DNA of 64,000 nucleotides from Fructilactobacillus ixorae (GTDB taxonomy: Bacteria > Bacillota > Bacilli > Lactobacillales > Lactobacillaceae). Below the pieces are notes generated by a model. That model was not told where the DNA came from. It searched no databases and saw nothing but the letters and a program-made list of their open reading frames with translations. Positions within the stretch are counted from its first letter, which is position 1, and every line of letters begins with the position of its first letter. This document shows, in pieces, positions 1-5,622 of this stretch. The translations under genes and the position numbers were made by a program. The stretch spans positions 496,001 through 560,000 of the forward strand of contig NZ_CP097478.1 in NCBI RefSeq assembly GCF_024029915.1. Reading direction: 5' to 3'.

Positions 1-243
1 CTCATGCACCAGGCCGTGTTGGCGCTCTGTCAGTTGGGATTTGCAACGTACCAACTCGAGCAGATTTCAATCATCGCCGCGGTTTTAAACCAGCGGAGTA
101 ATCACGTGGCGCAACGCGCAGGCTTTCACTTAGATCGCGTGCTTCCCGCCCGTATCACGCTTTCTAATGGCCAGCAGGTCGATGCCAATGATTGGATTAA
201 AGTGAACCCGGATAGACAAGTGCACGAAAATCCGGTATATTAA
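1..243 (+). CDS. GNAT-family N-acetyltransferase, C-terminal part (5' truncated by window edge)
   Basis: The reading frame is open from the first base, so the start lies outside the window. The visible last 80 or so residues match the end of a RimJ/RimL-type acetyltransferase: a helix, the segment NQRSNHVAQRAGFHLDRVL (the 'N..S..vaeklGF..eg.l' acetyl-CoA-binding end of the fold), then a short polar strand. Members acetylate an N-terminal amine or a small-molecule amine using acetyl-CoA. The substrate cannot be told from this part. The stop codon overlaps the -10 box of the riboflavin operon promoter. Confidence 0.8.
   Translation, partial: LMHQAVLALCQLGFATYQLEQISIIAAVLNQRSNHVAQRAGFHLDRVLPARITLSNGQQVDANDWIKVNPDRQVHENPVY
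213..241 (+). promoter_or_regulatory. Candidate promoter of the riboflavin operon
   Basis: TAGACA (213-218), a 17-base spacer and TATATT (236-241) lie directly before the FMN riboswitch. The -10 box overlaps the stop codon of the upstream acetyltransferase gene. Start of transcription would fall about 10 bases before riboswitch helix P1. Confidence 0.6.
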
Positions 244-260
244 AAGCACAACTAAATGAG

Positions 261-386
261 TTTCTTCGGGGCAGGGTGTAATTCCCGACCGACGGTAACG
301 ACAGCAGTCGAAGTCCGTGACCCGCATTTTGCGGTTGATCTAGTGAGAGTCTAGAACCGACAGTATAGTCTGGATGGGAGAAGAAA
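261..386 (+). ncRNA. FMN riboswitch (RFN element)
   Basis: The conserved RFN core AGGGTGTAATTCCCGACC (273-290) is followed by the CGGTAACGACAGCAGTC-type segment and the closing GATGGGAGAAGA. TTTCTTC at 261-267 pairs with GAAGAAA at 380-386 to form helix P1. The element senses FMN and turns off riboflavin genes when FMN is plentiful. It precedes ribD, and a terminator hairpin follows at 469-500, so control is probably by transcription attenuation. Confidence 0.95.
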
Positions 387-468
387 CCAAAAAGAACCTA
401 GGTGCAGTGGGTCGTTTTCCTGACGATCACCGTGCCCCCGGGTCCTTTTAACGAACTTAAAAAACGGG

Positions 469-500
469 AGCCCCGCAGTTTTTAACTGCGGGGCTTTTTG
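469..500 (+). terminator. Expression-platform terminator of the FMN riboswitch
   Basis: A 12-bp perfect stem (469-480 with 484-495, arm AGCCCCGCAGTT) with a 3-base loop runs into a T tract. It lies between the aptamer and ribD, the position of the FMN-dependent attenuator. Confidence 0.9.
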
Positions 501-530
501 TTTGGTATGAAAATGAGAGGGGGAAACGAT

Positions 531-1571
531 TTGGATGAACCAGCGCTATTACGAATAGCCCAAGCAGCGGCCCGGCAAGGAAGGGGACATACGTACACTA
601 ATCCAGTGGTCGGCGCTGTGATTGTGCGCGACGGGCAGGTGGTTGCCACCGGTTATCACCACCGCTTTGGGGGACCACATGCAGAGATTGATGCCCTACA
701 ACAGTTGCCAGATCCCACGTTGGCGCAGGGAGCCACGATGGTGGTGACCCTAGAACCCTGCAGTCACTACGGAAAAACGCCTCCGTGCGCCGTTAAATTG
801 ATTGCAGTCGGCATTAGGCGGGTCGTCATTGGCCAGTTGGACCCGAATCCAGTGGTTGCCGGGCGCGGCCAGCGCATGTTAGCTGCGGCCGGGATAGACG
901 TCACCGTTATGAACGACACCGGGGAGTTGAATCAGGCCTACAACTTCTTTTACCAGCAGCGACGTCCCCTAGTGACGGTTAAAATGGCCCAGACGCTGGA
1001 CGGCAAAATGAATCAGGCTGGCAACCAGCGCACGTTCATTACCGGCCCAGCTGCTTACCAAGATAGTCAACGCCTTCGAGCGCAACAGCACGCGATTTTA
1101 ATCGGCGAACGGACGCTATTGGTGGATAATCCGCAGCTGACGGTGCGGGAGCAATCCGTGGATCATCCGCCGGTGCGAGTGGCGCTGGTGGAGGATGCAG
1201 ATCGACTGCCCCCGGACCTGCACCTGTTTGACGGGCAAGCCCCCACCTGGTTGTTGACTCGGCACGCGACCCGCCAAAAGTGGCCGGCTTCCGTGCGGGT
1301 GTTAGTTGATCAGGAGTGGACGCCAGCCACAGTTGTGCAGCGATTAGCGCAGGAGGGGCTGCAAGCACTCTTGGTGGAAGGCGGTAGTGTCGTCCAGTCC
1401 CGGTTTTTAGCGGCGGACTTGGTCGATCGCTTGGTAGTTTATACAGCGCCGACGATCTTCGGACCGGGCTTACCGGTTTTTAGTGAGTACCAGGGACCAT
1501 CGGTGCACTGGAACCTGTCCCAGGTAGAGCACCTCGGCCCAGACTGGCGCGTCGAACTAAGGAGGAAATGA
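531..1571 (+). CDS. ribD: Bifunctional diaminohydroxyphosphoribosylaminopyrimidine deaminase / 5-amino-6-(5-phosphoribosylamino)uracil reductase
   Basis: Catalyses the second and third steps of riboflavin synthesis from GTP. The N-terminal deaminase half has the zinc motifs HAE and EPCSHYGKTPPC; the C-terminal half has the reductase hallmark TVKMAQTLDGK. I chose TTG at 531 as start: a strong GAGAGGGGG ribosome-binding site lies 7 bases upstream, and the protein then begins MDEPALLRIA like other RibD proteins (346 aa). The frame stays open upstream to a TTG at 498, but that codon lies in the terminator T tract. First gene of ribD-ribE-ribBA-ribH, and its stop overlaps the ribE start. Confidence 0.93.
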   Translation: MDEPALLRIAQAAARQGRGHTYTNPVVGAVIVRDGQVVATGYHHRFGGPHAEIDALQQLPDPTLAQGATMVVTLEPCSHYGKTPPCAVKLIAVGIRRVVIGQLDPNPVVAGRGQRMLAAAGIDVTVMNDTGELNQAYNFFYQQRRPLVTVKMAQTLDGKMNQAGNQRTFITGPAAYQDSQRLRAQQHAILIGERTLLVDNPQLTVREQSVDHPPVRVALVEDADRLPPDLHLFDGQAPTWLLTRHATRQKWPASVRVLVDQEWTPATVVQRLAQEGLQALLVEGGSVVQSRFLAADLVDRLVVYTAPTIFGPGLPVFSEYQGPSVHWNLSQVEHLGPDWRVELRRK

Positions 1572-2179
1572 TGTTTACAGGAATTATTCAGGGAACCGGC
1601 CGGCTTCGCACCTGGGAGCCAACCACTTCGTCCGGACGCATGACGATTGCAAGCTCGTTACCAAGCCAATTGCACAGTCGGATTGGGGATAGCATTGCGG
1701 TCAACGGGATTTGTTTAACGGTCATTGATTACAACGACCACGCATTTAACGTGGATGTGATGCCGGAAACGACCCAGCGGACTAATTTACAACAGCTCCA
1801 CCCAGGAGCCATGGTTAACTTAGAACCAGCGCTGTTATCCACCCAACGCTTAGACGGGCACTTTGTGCTGGGCCACGTGGACATGACGGTTCCGGTGACC
1901 CAAATCACGGAAGAAGAAAATGCGGTGCGGATTCGGTTCGCATTACCAGCTCGCTACCAACTGGAAGTGGTCGAAAAGGGTTCGGTCGCGGTCAATGGAG
2001 TAAGTTTAACGGTAACAGCTGCGACTGCGACGGAGTTTGAAGTTAGTCTGATTCCGCATACTTTGCACCAGACCAATTTAGGACAACTCGGCGTGGGCGA
2101 GCTCGTTAACGTGGAAACAGATGTATTAGGCAAATATGTGAATGGGAGGATGAACAATGACAGCAACCAATCGAATTGA
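1571..2179 (+). CDS. ribE: Riboflavin synthase alpha subunit
   Basis: Dismutates two 6,7-dimethyl-8-ribityllumazine molecules into riboflavin and the pyrimidinedione. The protein (202 aa) shows the two internally similar lumazine-binding barrels: MFTGIIQGTG with AVNGICLTV in the first half, and GSVAVNGVSLTV in the second. Two ATGs are possible (1568 and 1571). The one at 1571 gives the family start MFTGII and better spacing from AGGAGG. It overlaps the ribD stop by one base, and its own 3' end overlaps ribBA by 23 bases, which suggests translational coupling. Confidence 0.94.
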   Translation: MFTGIIQGTGRLRTWEPTTSSGRMTIASSLPSQLHSRIGDSIAVNGICLTVIDYNDHAFNVDVMPETTQRTNLQQLHPGAMVNLEPALLSTQRLDGHFVLGHVDMTVPVTQITEEENAVRIRFALPARYQLEVVEKGSVAVNGVSLTVTAATATEFEVSLIPHTLHQTNLGQLGVGELVNVETDVLGKYVNGRMNNDSNQSN

Positions 2180-3362
2180 CGGGGCCCTGCAACAGTTACA
2201 GCGGGGTGGCCTGGTAGTCGTAGCCGATGATCAGGATCGTGAAGGGGAAGGCGATTTAATCGGGTTAGCTGAAAAGATGACGCCCGCAACGGTCAACACG
2301 ATGGTGACGCAAGCCCGCGGCTTATTGTGCGTTCCGATGGCCCCAGCCCAGGTGCAACGCTTAGGTTTGGAGCCAATGGCGCAGGAACAGGATGCCTTTG
2401 GAACCGCCTTTTTACAGGGAACGGATGCCAAAGCCACGACGACCGGCATTTCAGCTGCCGACCGGGCTACAACCATCCGACAGTTAGCTAATCCGCAGAC
2501 CACGCCGGCTGATTTTTATCATCCCGGCCACATTTTCCCGTTACAAGCTCGCCAAGGTGGCGTGTTAGCCCGCAACGGGCATACAGAAGCAGCGGTTGAT
2601 TTAGCTCGGTTGGCTGGAGCCATGCCCGTCGCCGCCATCATCGAGATTTTAAAGGACGACGGCACCATGATGCGGCAGTCCGAGTTACGGGCATTCGCGC
2701 GTCAGGCCGGCTATCCCTTTATTACGATTGCAGAATTACAGGCGTATCGAAAAGCGCAGCTCCAACGGAAGCTTCGGCGCTTAGCCCCAGTGCAATTGCC
2801 GACCCAGTACGGGACGTTTCAACTGACGGCTTACCAAACGTCAGCTGATCAAGAACCAGCGTTACTGATTAGTCAGGGAGAAATTTCGGCTGAGGAACCA
2901 CTGTTACTGCGCGTTCATTCGGAGTGTTTAACGGGAGACGTGTTCGGCTCGTTGCGCTGTGACTGTGGTGAGCAACTGGCCGCAGCGCTCCAAACAATTG
3001 CAGCTGCCGGACATGGTGCGGTGCTATACCTTCGCCAGGAAGGGCGAGGGATTGGCTTAGCCAACAAACTGGCAGCCTACCGGCTTCAAGAAGCGGGGTT
3101 GGACACGGTCGAAGCTAATCAGCAACTGGGATTTGCCCCAGATGAGCGGGATTACGAGCTGGCAGCGGCCATTTTACGTGATCAAGGGGTTACGGAGCTT
3201 GATTTAATGACCAACAATCCGGATAAGCTGACTCAACTAGCCAACGCAGGGATTACGGTGCGCAAGCGGATTCCGTTAGAAATTAAACCGCACGCAACGA
3301 ACCGGGACTACTTAGCAACGAAAAAACATAAGATGCAGCACTTATTAAGGGAGATTGACTAA
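2157..3362 (+). CDS. ribBA: Bifunctional 3,4-dihydroxy-2-butanone-4-phosphate synthase / GTP cyclohydrolase II
   Basis: Makes both precursors of lumazine: DHBP from ribulose 5-phosphate (N-terminal half) and the pyrimidine from GTP (C-terminal half). RibB motifs are DDQDREGEGDLIG near residues 23-35, TTGISAADRATTIR, and RQGGVLARNGHTEAAVDL. RibA motifs are HSECLTGDVFGSLRCDCGEQ (zinc cysteines) and LRQEGRGIGL. At 401 aa it has the normal fusion length. The acidic residues of the RibB loop are kept although the usual REN is REG here. A GGGAGG site precedes the ATG. Confidence 0.95.
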   Translation: MTATNRIDGALQQLQRGGLVVVADDQDREGEGDLIGLAEKMTPATVNTMVTQARGLLCVPMAPAQVQRLGLEPMAQEQDAFGTAFLQGTDAKATTTGISAADRATTIRQLANPQTTPADFYHPGHIFPLQARQGGVLARNGHTEAAVDLARLAGAMPVAAIIEILKDDGTMMRQSELRAFARQAGYPFITIAELQAYRKAQLQRKLRRLAPVQLPTQYGTFQLTAYQTSADQEPALLISQGEISAEEPLLLRVHSECLTGDVFGSLRCDCGEQLAAALQTIAAAGHGAVLYLRQEGRGIGLANKLAAYRLQEAGLDTVEANQQLGFAPDERDYELAAAILRDQGVTELDLMTNNPDKLTQLANAGITVRKRIPLEIKPHATNRDYLATKKHKMQHLLREID

Positions 3363-3364
3363 CT

Positions 3365-3826
3365 ATGGAAGTAAAAACCGGGAGTTTAAACGGGCAACAC
3401 CGTCACGTGGGAATCGTCGTGGCGAAGTTCAACCAACTGGTTACGCAAAAACTGTTAGACGGAACGATTGCCACTTTACAACAATGTGGGGTGGCAGAAA
3501 CCGATATCCAGGTTTACTGGGTACCCGGAGCCTTTGAAATTCCAAGGATTGCCAAGTTGGTAGGTGAGACGGGCAAAGTCGACGGCGTGATTGCCTTAGG
3601 TGCGGTCGTCCGCGGGGCCACTTCGCACTATGATTACGTGTGCGCCCAAACGGCGGCCGGAATTGCACAGGTATCATTAACCAGTCCAGTGCCCGTGCTG
3701 TTTGGCGTGCTAACGACGGATGACATGGCTCAGGCTCTTGATCGTGCGGGTGGGAAAGCTGGCAACAAGGGTAGTGAGTGTGCCCAAGGTTTGTTGGAGA
3801 TGATTAGTGTGGAAGCACAAATTTAG
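3365..3826 (+). CDS. ribH: 6,7-dimethyl-8-ribityllumazine synthase
   Basis: Condenses DHBP with the RibD product to give lumazine, the RibE substrate. It usually forms icosahedral or pentameric shells. The 153-aa protein has VAKFNQLVT near the N terminus, the GAFEIP loop, and GAVVRGATSHYDYV with the catalytic histidine. It starts 2 bases after ribBA and ends the operon; a terminator follows. Confidence 0.95.
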   Translation: MEVKTGSLNGQHRHVGIVVAKFNQLVTQKLLDGTIATLQQCGVAETDIQVYWVPGAFEIPRIAKLVGETGKVDGVIALGAVVRGATSHYDYVCAQTAAGIAQVSLTSPVPVLFGVLTTDDMAQALDRAGGKAGNKGSECAQGLLEMISVEAQI

Positions 3827-3842
3827 AGCATTAATTCTGGGA

Positions 3843-3867
3843 AGAACGGGGAACCGTTCTTTTTTTA
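3843..3867 (+). terminator. Rho-independent terminator after the riboflavin operon
   Basis: AGAACGG (3843-3849), loop GGAA, CCGTTCT (3854-3860), then a run of seven T. Confidence 0.85.
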
Positions 3868-3910
3868 GAACCAATTATCCCTGCAAATTAACCACTTAAC
3901 CGCCTAGCCA

Positions 3911-3938
3911 TTGTTTTCACCCTTGAACTTGGTAAGCT
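3911..3938 (+). promoter_or_regulatory. Candidate promoter of the LytTR/DUF3021 pair
   Basis: TTGTTT (3911-3916), 16-base spacer, TAAGCT (3933-3938), 21 bases before the LytTR gene. LytTR-DUF3021 pairs are often autoregulated, but no clear paired repeat was found here. Confidence 0.4.
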
Positions 3939-3959
3939 AATCATCAAGGAGGGCAGGAG

Positions 3960-4400
3960 ATGAAAGTTGAGTTTGATTTACAATCCCAATTTGTGCAGCC
4001 CTTTGCCACGCTACATGCGAAGCAAAGAGACACAGAATTAGTCAAATTAGCGACCGAGCTGGAACAGTGGGGCAAACCGCACGTGCTGACCGGTTATCAG
4101 CACCAACAAGCTTTTGCAATTCCGATAGCTGATCTCCAGCGTATTTACACGGAGGCTAAGGCGGTTTATGCCGAAACGCAAACAGGCAAATATCGGCTCC
4201 AACAACGGATTTATCAGTTACGGGCAATTTTACCACGTCACCAATTTATTCAAATTTCGAGTGCGGAAATTGTAAACGTGGCACTGATAGTACGACTATC
4301 CTTGAGTCGAACTGGGCAATACGAAGTTCGTCTGAAAACAGGACAGGTCAGCTATGCCTCCCGCCGGTTTGTACAGAAAATGAAAAAGGAGTTGGATTAG
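3960..4400 (+). CDS. LytTR-type DNA-binding transcriptional regulator
   Basis: A 146-aa protein with an N-terminal segment of unknown role (about residues 1-60) and a C-terminal LytTR domain: RIYQLRAILPRHQFIQISSAEIVN, then VRLSLSRTGQYEVRLKTGQ and YASRRFVQKMKK, the pattern of the beta-strand DNA-binding fold. There is no receiver domain, so it is a stand-alone regulator rather than a two-component one. It overlaps the DUF3021 gene by one base. In the known arrangement the membrane partner restrains the regulator. A strong AAGGAGGG site precedes the ATG. Confidence 0.85.
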   Translation: MKVEFDLQSQFVQPFATLHAKQRDTELVKLATELEQWGKPHVLTGYQHQQAFAIPIADLQRIYTEAKAVYAETQTGKYRLQQRIYQLRAILPRHQFIQISSAEIVNVALIVRLSLSRTGQYEVRLKTGQVSYASRRFVQKMKKELD

Positions 4401-4852
4401 TGATGAGACAAATTTGGAATCTCACAGTGAGCGGGTCAGCTGGCGGACTATTGATTGGTTTTTGGTTCGCGATGTTATTTTCAAAACTAAACGGTTTGAA
4501 GCAAATGTTCCCATCTAGCCCTGATTTTATTAGTCATTTTGGTTCAGAACTAACCGCGACGGCAGTGGCCGGAGTGATGTGGATGGCAATGGGCATGGTC
4601 TTTTCACTGAGTAGCTTAATTTTTGGGGTCGAGCGTTGGAGCATTACCAAGCAAACGGTTTTGCATTTTATCGTAACCTACGTGCTTTTTTCGACCTTAG
4701 CGGTTGTCTCAGAATGGTTCCCGTTGGAATTTTCCTATTTTGCAAACTTTACCATCATTTTCATCATCATTTACGTGGTGATGTGGACGATTGAAATGAG
4801 ACGCGCGCGGCAAACGATTGCGGAAATTAACCAAAAACTCACGCAGAAATAA
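4400..4852 (+). CDS. DUF3021 family membrane protein, partner of the LytTR regulator
   Basis: A 150-aa membrane protein with four predicted hydrophobic helices (about residues 10-28, 50-75, 85-103 and 113-131) and a charged C-terminal tail (EMRRARQTIAEINQKL). This is the DUF3021 pattern, and such genes are nearly always coupled to a short LytTR gene, as here. It presumably controls the regulator from the membrane; the signal is unknown. The start is either the GTG at 4400, overlapping the previous stop and 8 bases after AAGGAG, or the ATG at 4403. A terminator follows directly. Confidence 0.8.
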   Translation: MMRQIWNLTVSGSAGGLLIGFWFAMLFSKLNGLKQMFPSSPDFISHFGSELTATAVAGVMWMAMGMVFSLSSLIFGVERWSITKQTVLHFIVTYVLFSTLAVVSEWFPLEFSYFANFTIIFIIIYVVMWTIEMRRARQTIAEINQKLTQK

Positions 4853-4896
4853 AAAACCGGTAATGATCTGAGACTTGCGATCATTACCGGTTTTTA
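4851..4896. terminator. Bidirectional terminator between convergent genes
   Basis: AAAAACCGGTAATGATC pairs with GATCATTACCGGTTTTT across an 11-base loop, with A and T runs at both ends. It serves the DUF3021 gene on plus and the small membrane protein gene on minus. Confidence 0.88.
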
Positions 4897-5091
4897 GTTG
4901 TTGTTAAAGTAGCTGGTGACTCCATAAATAAAGAGCCCCGTGGCAGCCAGGGCCACGATAACCCAAAAGGACGACAGAAAGAGGCCAACTAGTAATAATA
5001 ACAGTAGGAAGCTCAGACACCCACAACAGTTGCCGCGAAAAAACGAAATAATGATTAAGCATAAAAGCAATGGAAAAAAGAGTAAAATCAT
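4894..5091 (-). CDS. Small hydrophobic membrane protein of unknown function
   Basis: A 65-aa product, almost wholly hydrophobic: one helix at the N terminus (LLFFPLLLCLIII), a short cysteine-bearing turn (RGNCCGC), then two more hydrophobic stretches ending in YFNNN. GAGG lies 6 bases before the ATG and the shared terminator overlaps its end, so expression is plausible. I do not recognise the family. The N and C termini would probably sit on opposite faces if there are three helices. Confidence 0.55.
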   Translation of the reverse strand: MILLFFPLLLCLIIISFFRGNCCGCLSFLLLLLLVGLFLSSFWVIVALAATGLFIYGVTSYFNNN

Positions 5092-5131
5092 GAAAAACCT
5101 CGATAATTGAATTTAATAAAAATTGAGAAAG

Positions 5132-5159
5132 AAAAAGTCGCTTTAACAGCGACTTTTTT
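5132..5159 (-). terminator. Terminator downstream of tRNA-Glu (minus strand)
   Basis: Arms AAAAAGTCGCT (5132-5142) and AGCGACTTTTTT (5148-5159) with loop TTAAC. Read on the minus strand it ends in a T run just after the tRNA. Confidence 0.8.
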
Positions 5160-5164
5160 GCGAA

Positions 5165-5238
5165 TTACCCGTACGAGACTCGAACTCGTAACTCCGCCTT
5201 GAGAGGGCGACGTCTTAAACCAGTTTGACCAACGGGCA
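5165..5238 (-). tRNA. tRNA-Glu, anticodon CUC
   Basis: On the minus strand a 74-nt cloverleaf folds cleanly: acceptor TGCCCGT/ACGGGTA with discriminator A, D stem GTC/GAC with a 12-base loop, anticodon stem TCGCC/GGCGG with loop CTCTCAA (anticodon CTC at 5203-5201), a 4-base variable loop, and T arm ACGAG-TTCGAGT-CTCGT. The body otherwise resembles bacterial tRNA-Glu, including the G2:U71 pair. Two things are odd: the anticodon is C34 rather than the usual UUC, and the first pair is U1:A72 rather than G1:C72. No CCA is encoded. It has its own promoter and terminator. Confidence 0.88.
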
Positions 5239-5260
5239 ATAATTATCATATAACGATTTC

Positions 5261-5289
5261 ATTTTACTCTGGGTCGGGATAAAAGTCAA
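5261..5289 (-). promoter_or_regulatory. Promoter of tRNA-Glu (minus strand)
   Basis: Read on the minus strand: TTGACT (complement of 5284-5289), 17-base spacer, TAAAAT (complement of 5261-5266), about 22 bases before the mature tRNA 5' end. Confidence 0.75.
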
Positions 5290-5301
5290 TCTAAATAATG
5301 T

Positions 5302-5330
5302 TTGACAAGGACGAGTCAACATTGTAGTAT
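5302..5330 (+). promoter_or_regulatory. Promoter of tRNA-Gln
   Basis: A consensus TTGACA (5302-5307), 17-base spacer and TAGTAT (5325-5330), 15 bases before the tRNA. It lies back to back with the tRNA-Glu promoter. Confidence 0.85.
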
Positions 5331-5345
5331 ATTTATTGTACTTAT

Positions 5346-5418
5346 TGGGTATTAGCCAAACTGGTAAGGCAGTGGACTCTGAATCCATAATGTACTGGTT
5401 CGAATCCAGTATACCCAA
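5346..5418 (+). tRNA. tRNA-Gln, anticodon CUG
   Basis: A 73-nt cloverleaf: acceptor TGGGTAT/ATACCCA with discriminator A, D stem GCC/GGC, anticodon stem GTGGA/TCCAT with loop CTCTGAA (anticodon CTG at 5379-5381), T arm ACTGG-TTCGAAT-CCAGT. The U1:A72 pair is the normal tRNA-Gln determinant. It reads CAG only; most relatives rely on a UUG tRNA-Gln. CCA is not encoded. Confidence 0.92.
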
Positions 5419-5455
5419 TTTCGTGTTTTTACTGATTTTCATATACTTGCAAAAA

Positions 5456-5477
5456 CTCGCTATGGCGGGCTTTTTTG
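5456..5477 (+). terminator. Weak candidate terminator after tRNA-Gln
   Basis: CTCGC (5456-5460) pairs with GCGGG (5465-5469, one G-U) and is followed by CTTTTTT. The stem is only 5 bp. The rest of the stretch up to 5566 shows nothing I can name. Confidence 0.5.
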
Positions 5478-5566
5478 CTTGCTTCGGTAAGAATAGTTAC
5501 TGATTTAGGCTTGTAACTTATTATTTTTAGGCAGGGGCATTAATTTGATTCGCATGACAAGAAACG

Positions 5567-5604
5567 AAAAACACCGCTACCTTTCACAAGGAGCGGTGTT
5601 TTTG
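5567..5604 (-). terminator. Terminator after alsS (minus strand)
   Basis: AAAAACACCGCT (5567-5578) pairs with AGCGGTGTTTTT (5592-5603). On the minus strand it begins about 20 bases after the alsS stop. Confidence 0.85.
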
Positions 5605-5622
5605 TATTTTCGTTACCAAAGT

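Noticed and set aside
3355-3537. 60-codon open frame overlapping the start of ribH
   Set aside because: It is out of frame with the clearly conserved ribH and has no family match.
5215-5442. 75-codon open frame on the minus strand across both tRNA genes
   Set aside because: It is antisense to tRNA-Gln, overlaps the tRNA-Glu 5' end and both promoters; it arises from tRNA sequence.
5478-5566. Small RNA between the tRNA-Gln region and the alsS terminator
   Set aside because: There is a weak hairpin (GTTAC/GTAAC before a T-rich stretch) but no promoter or conserved motif that would support an RNA gene.
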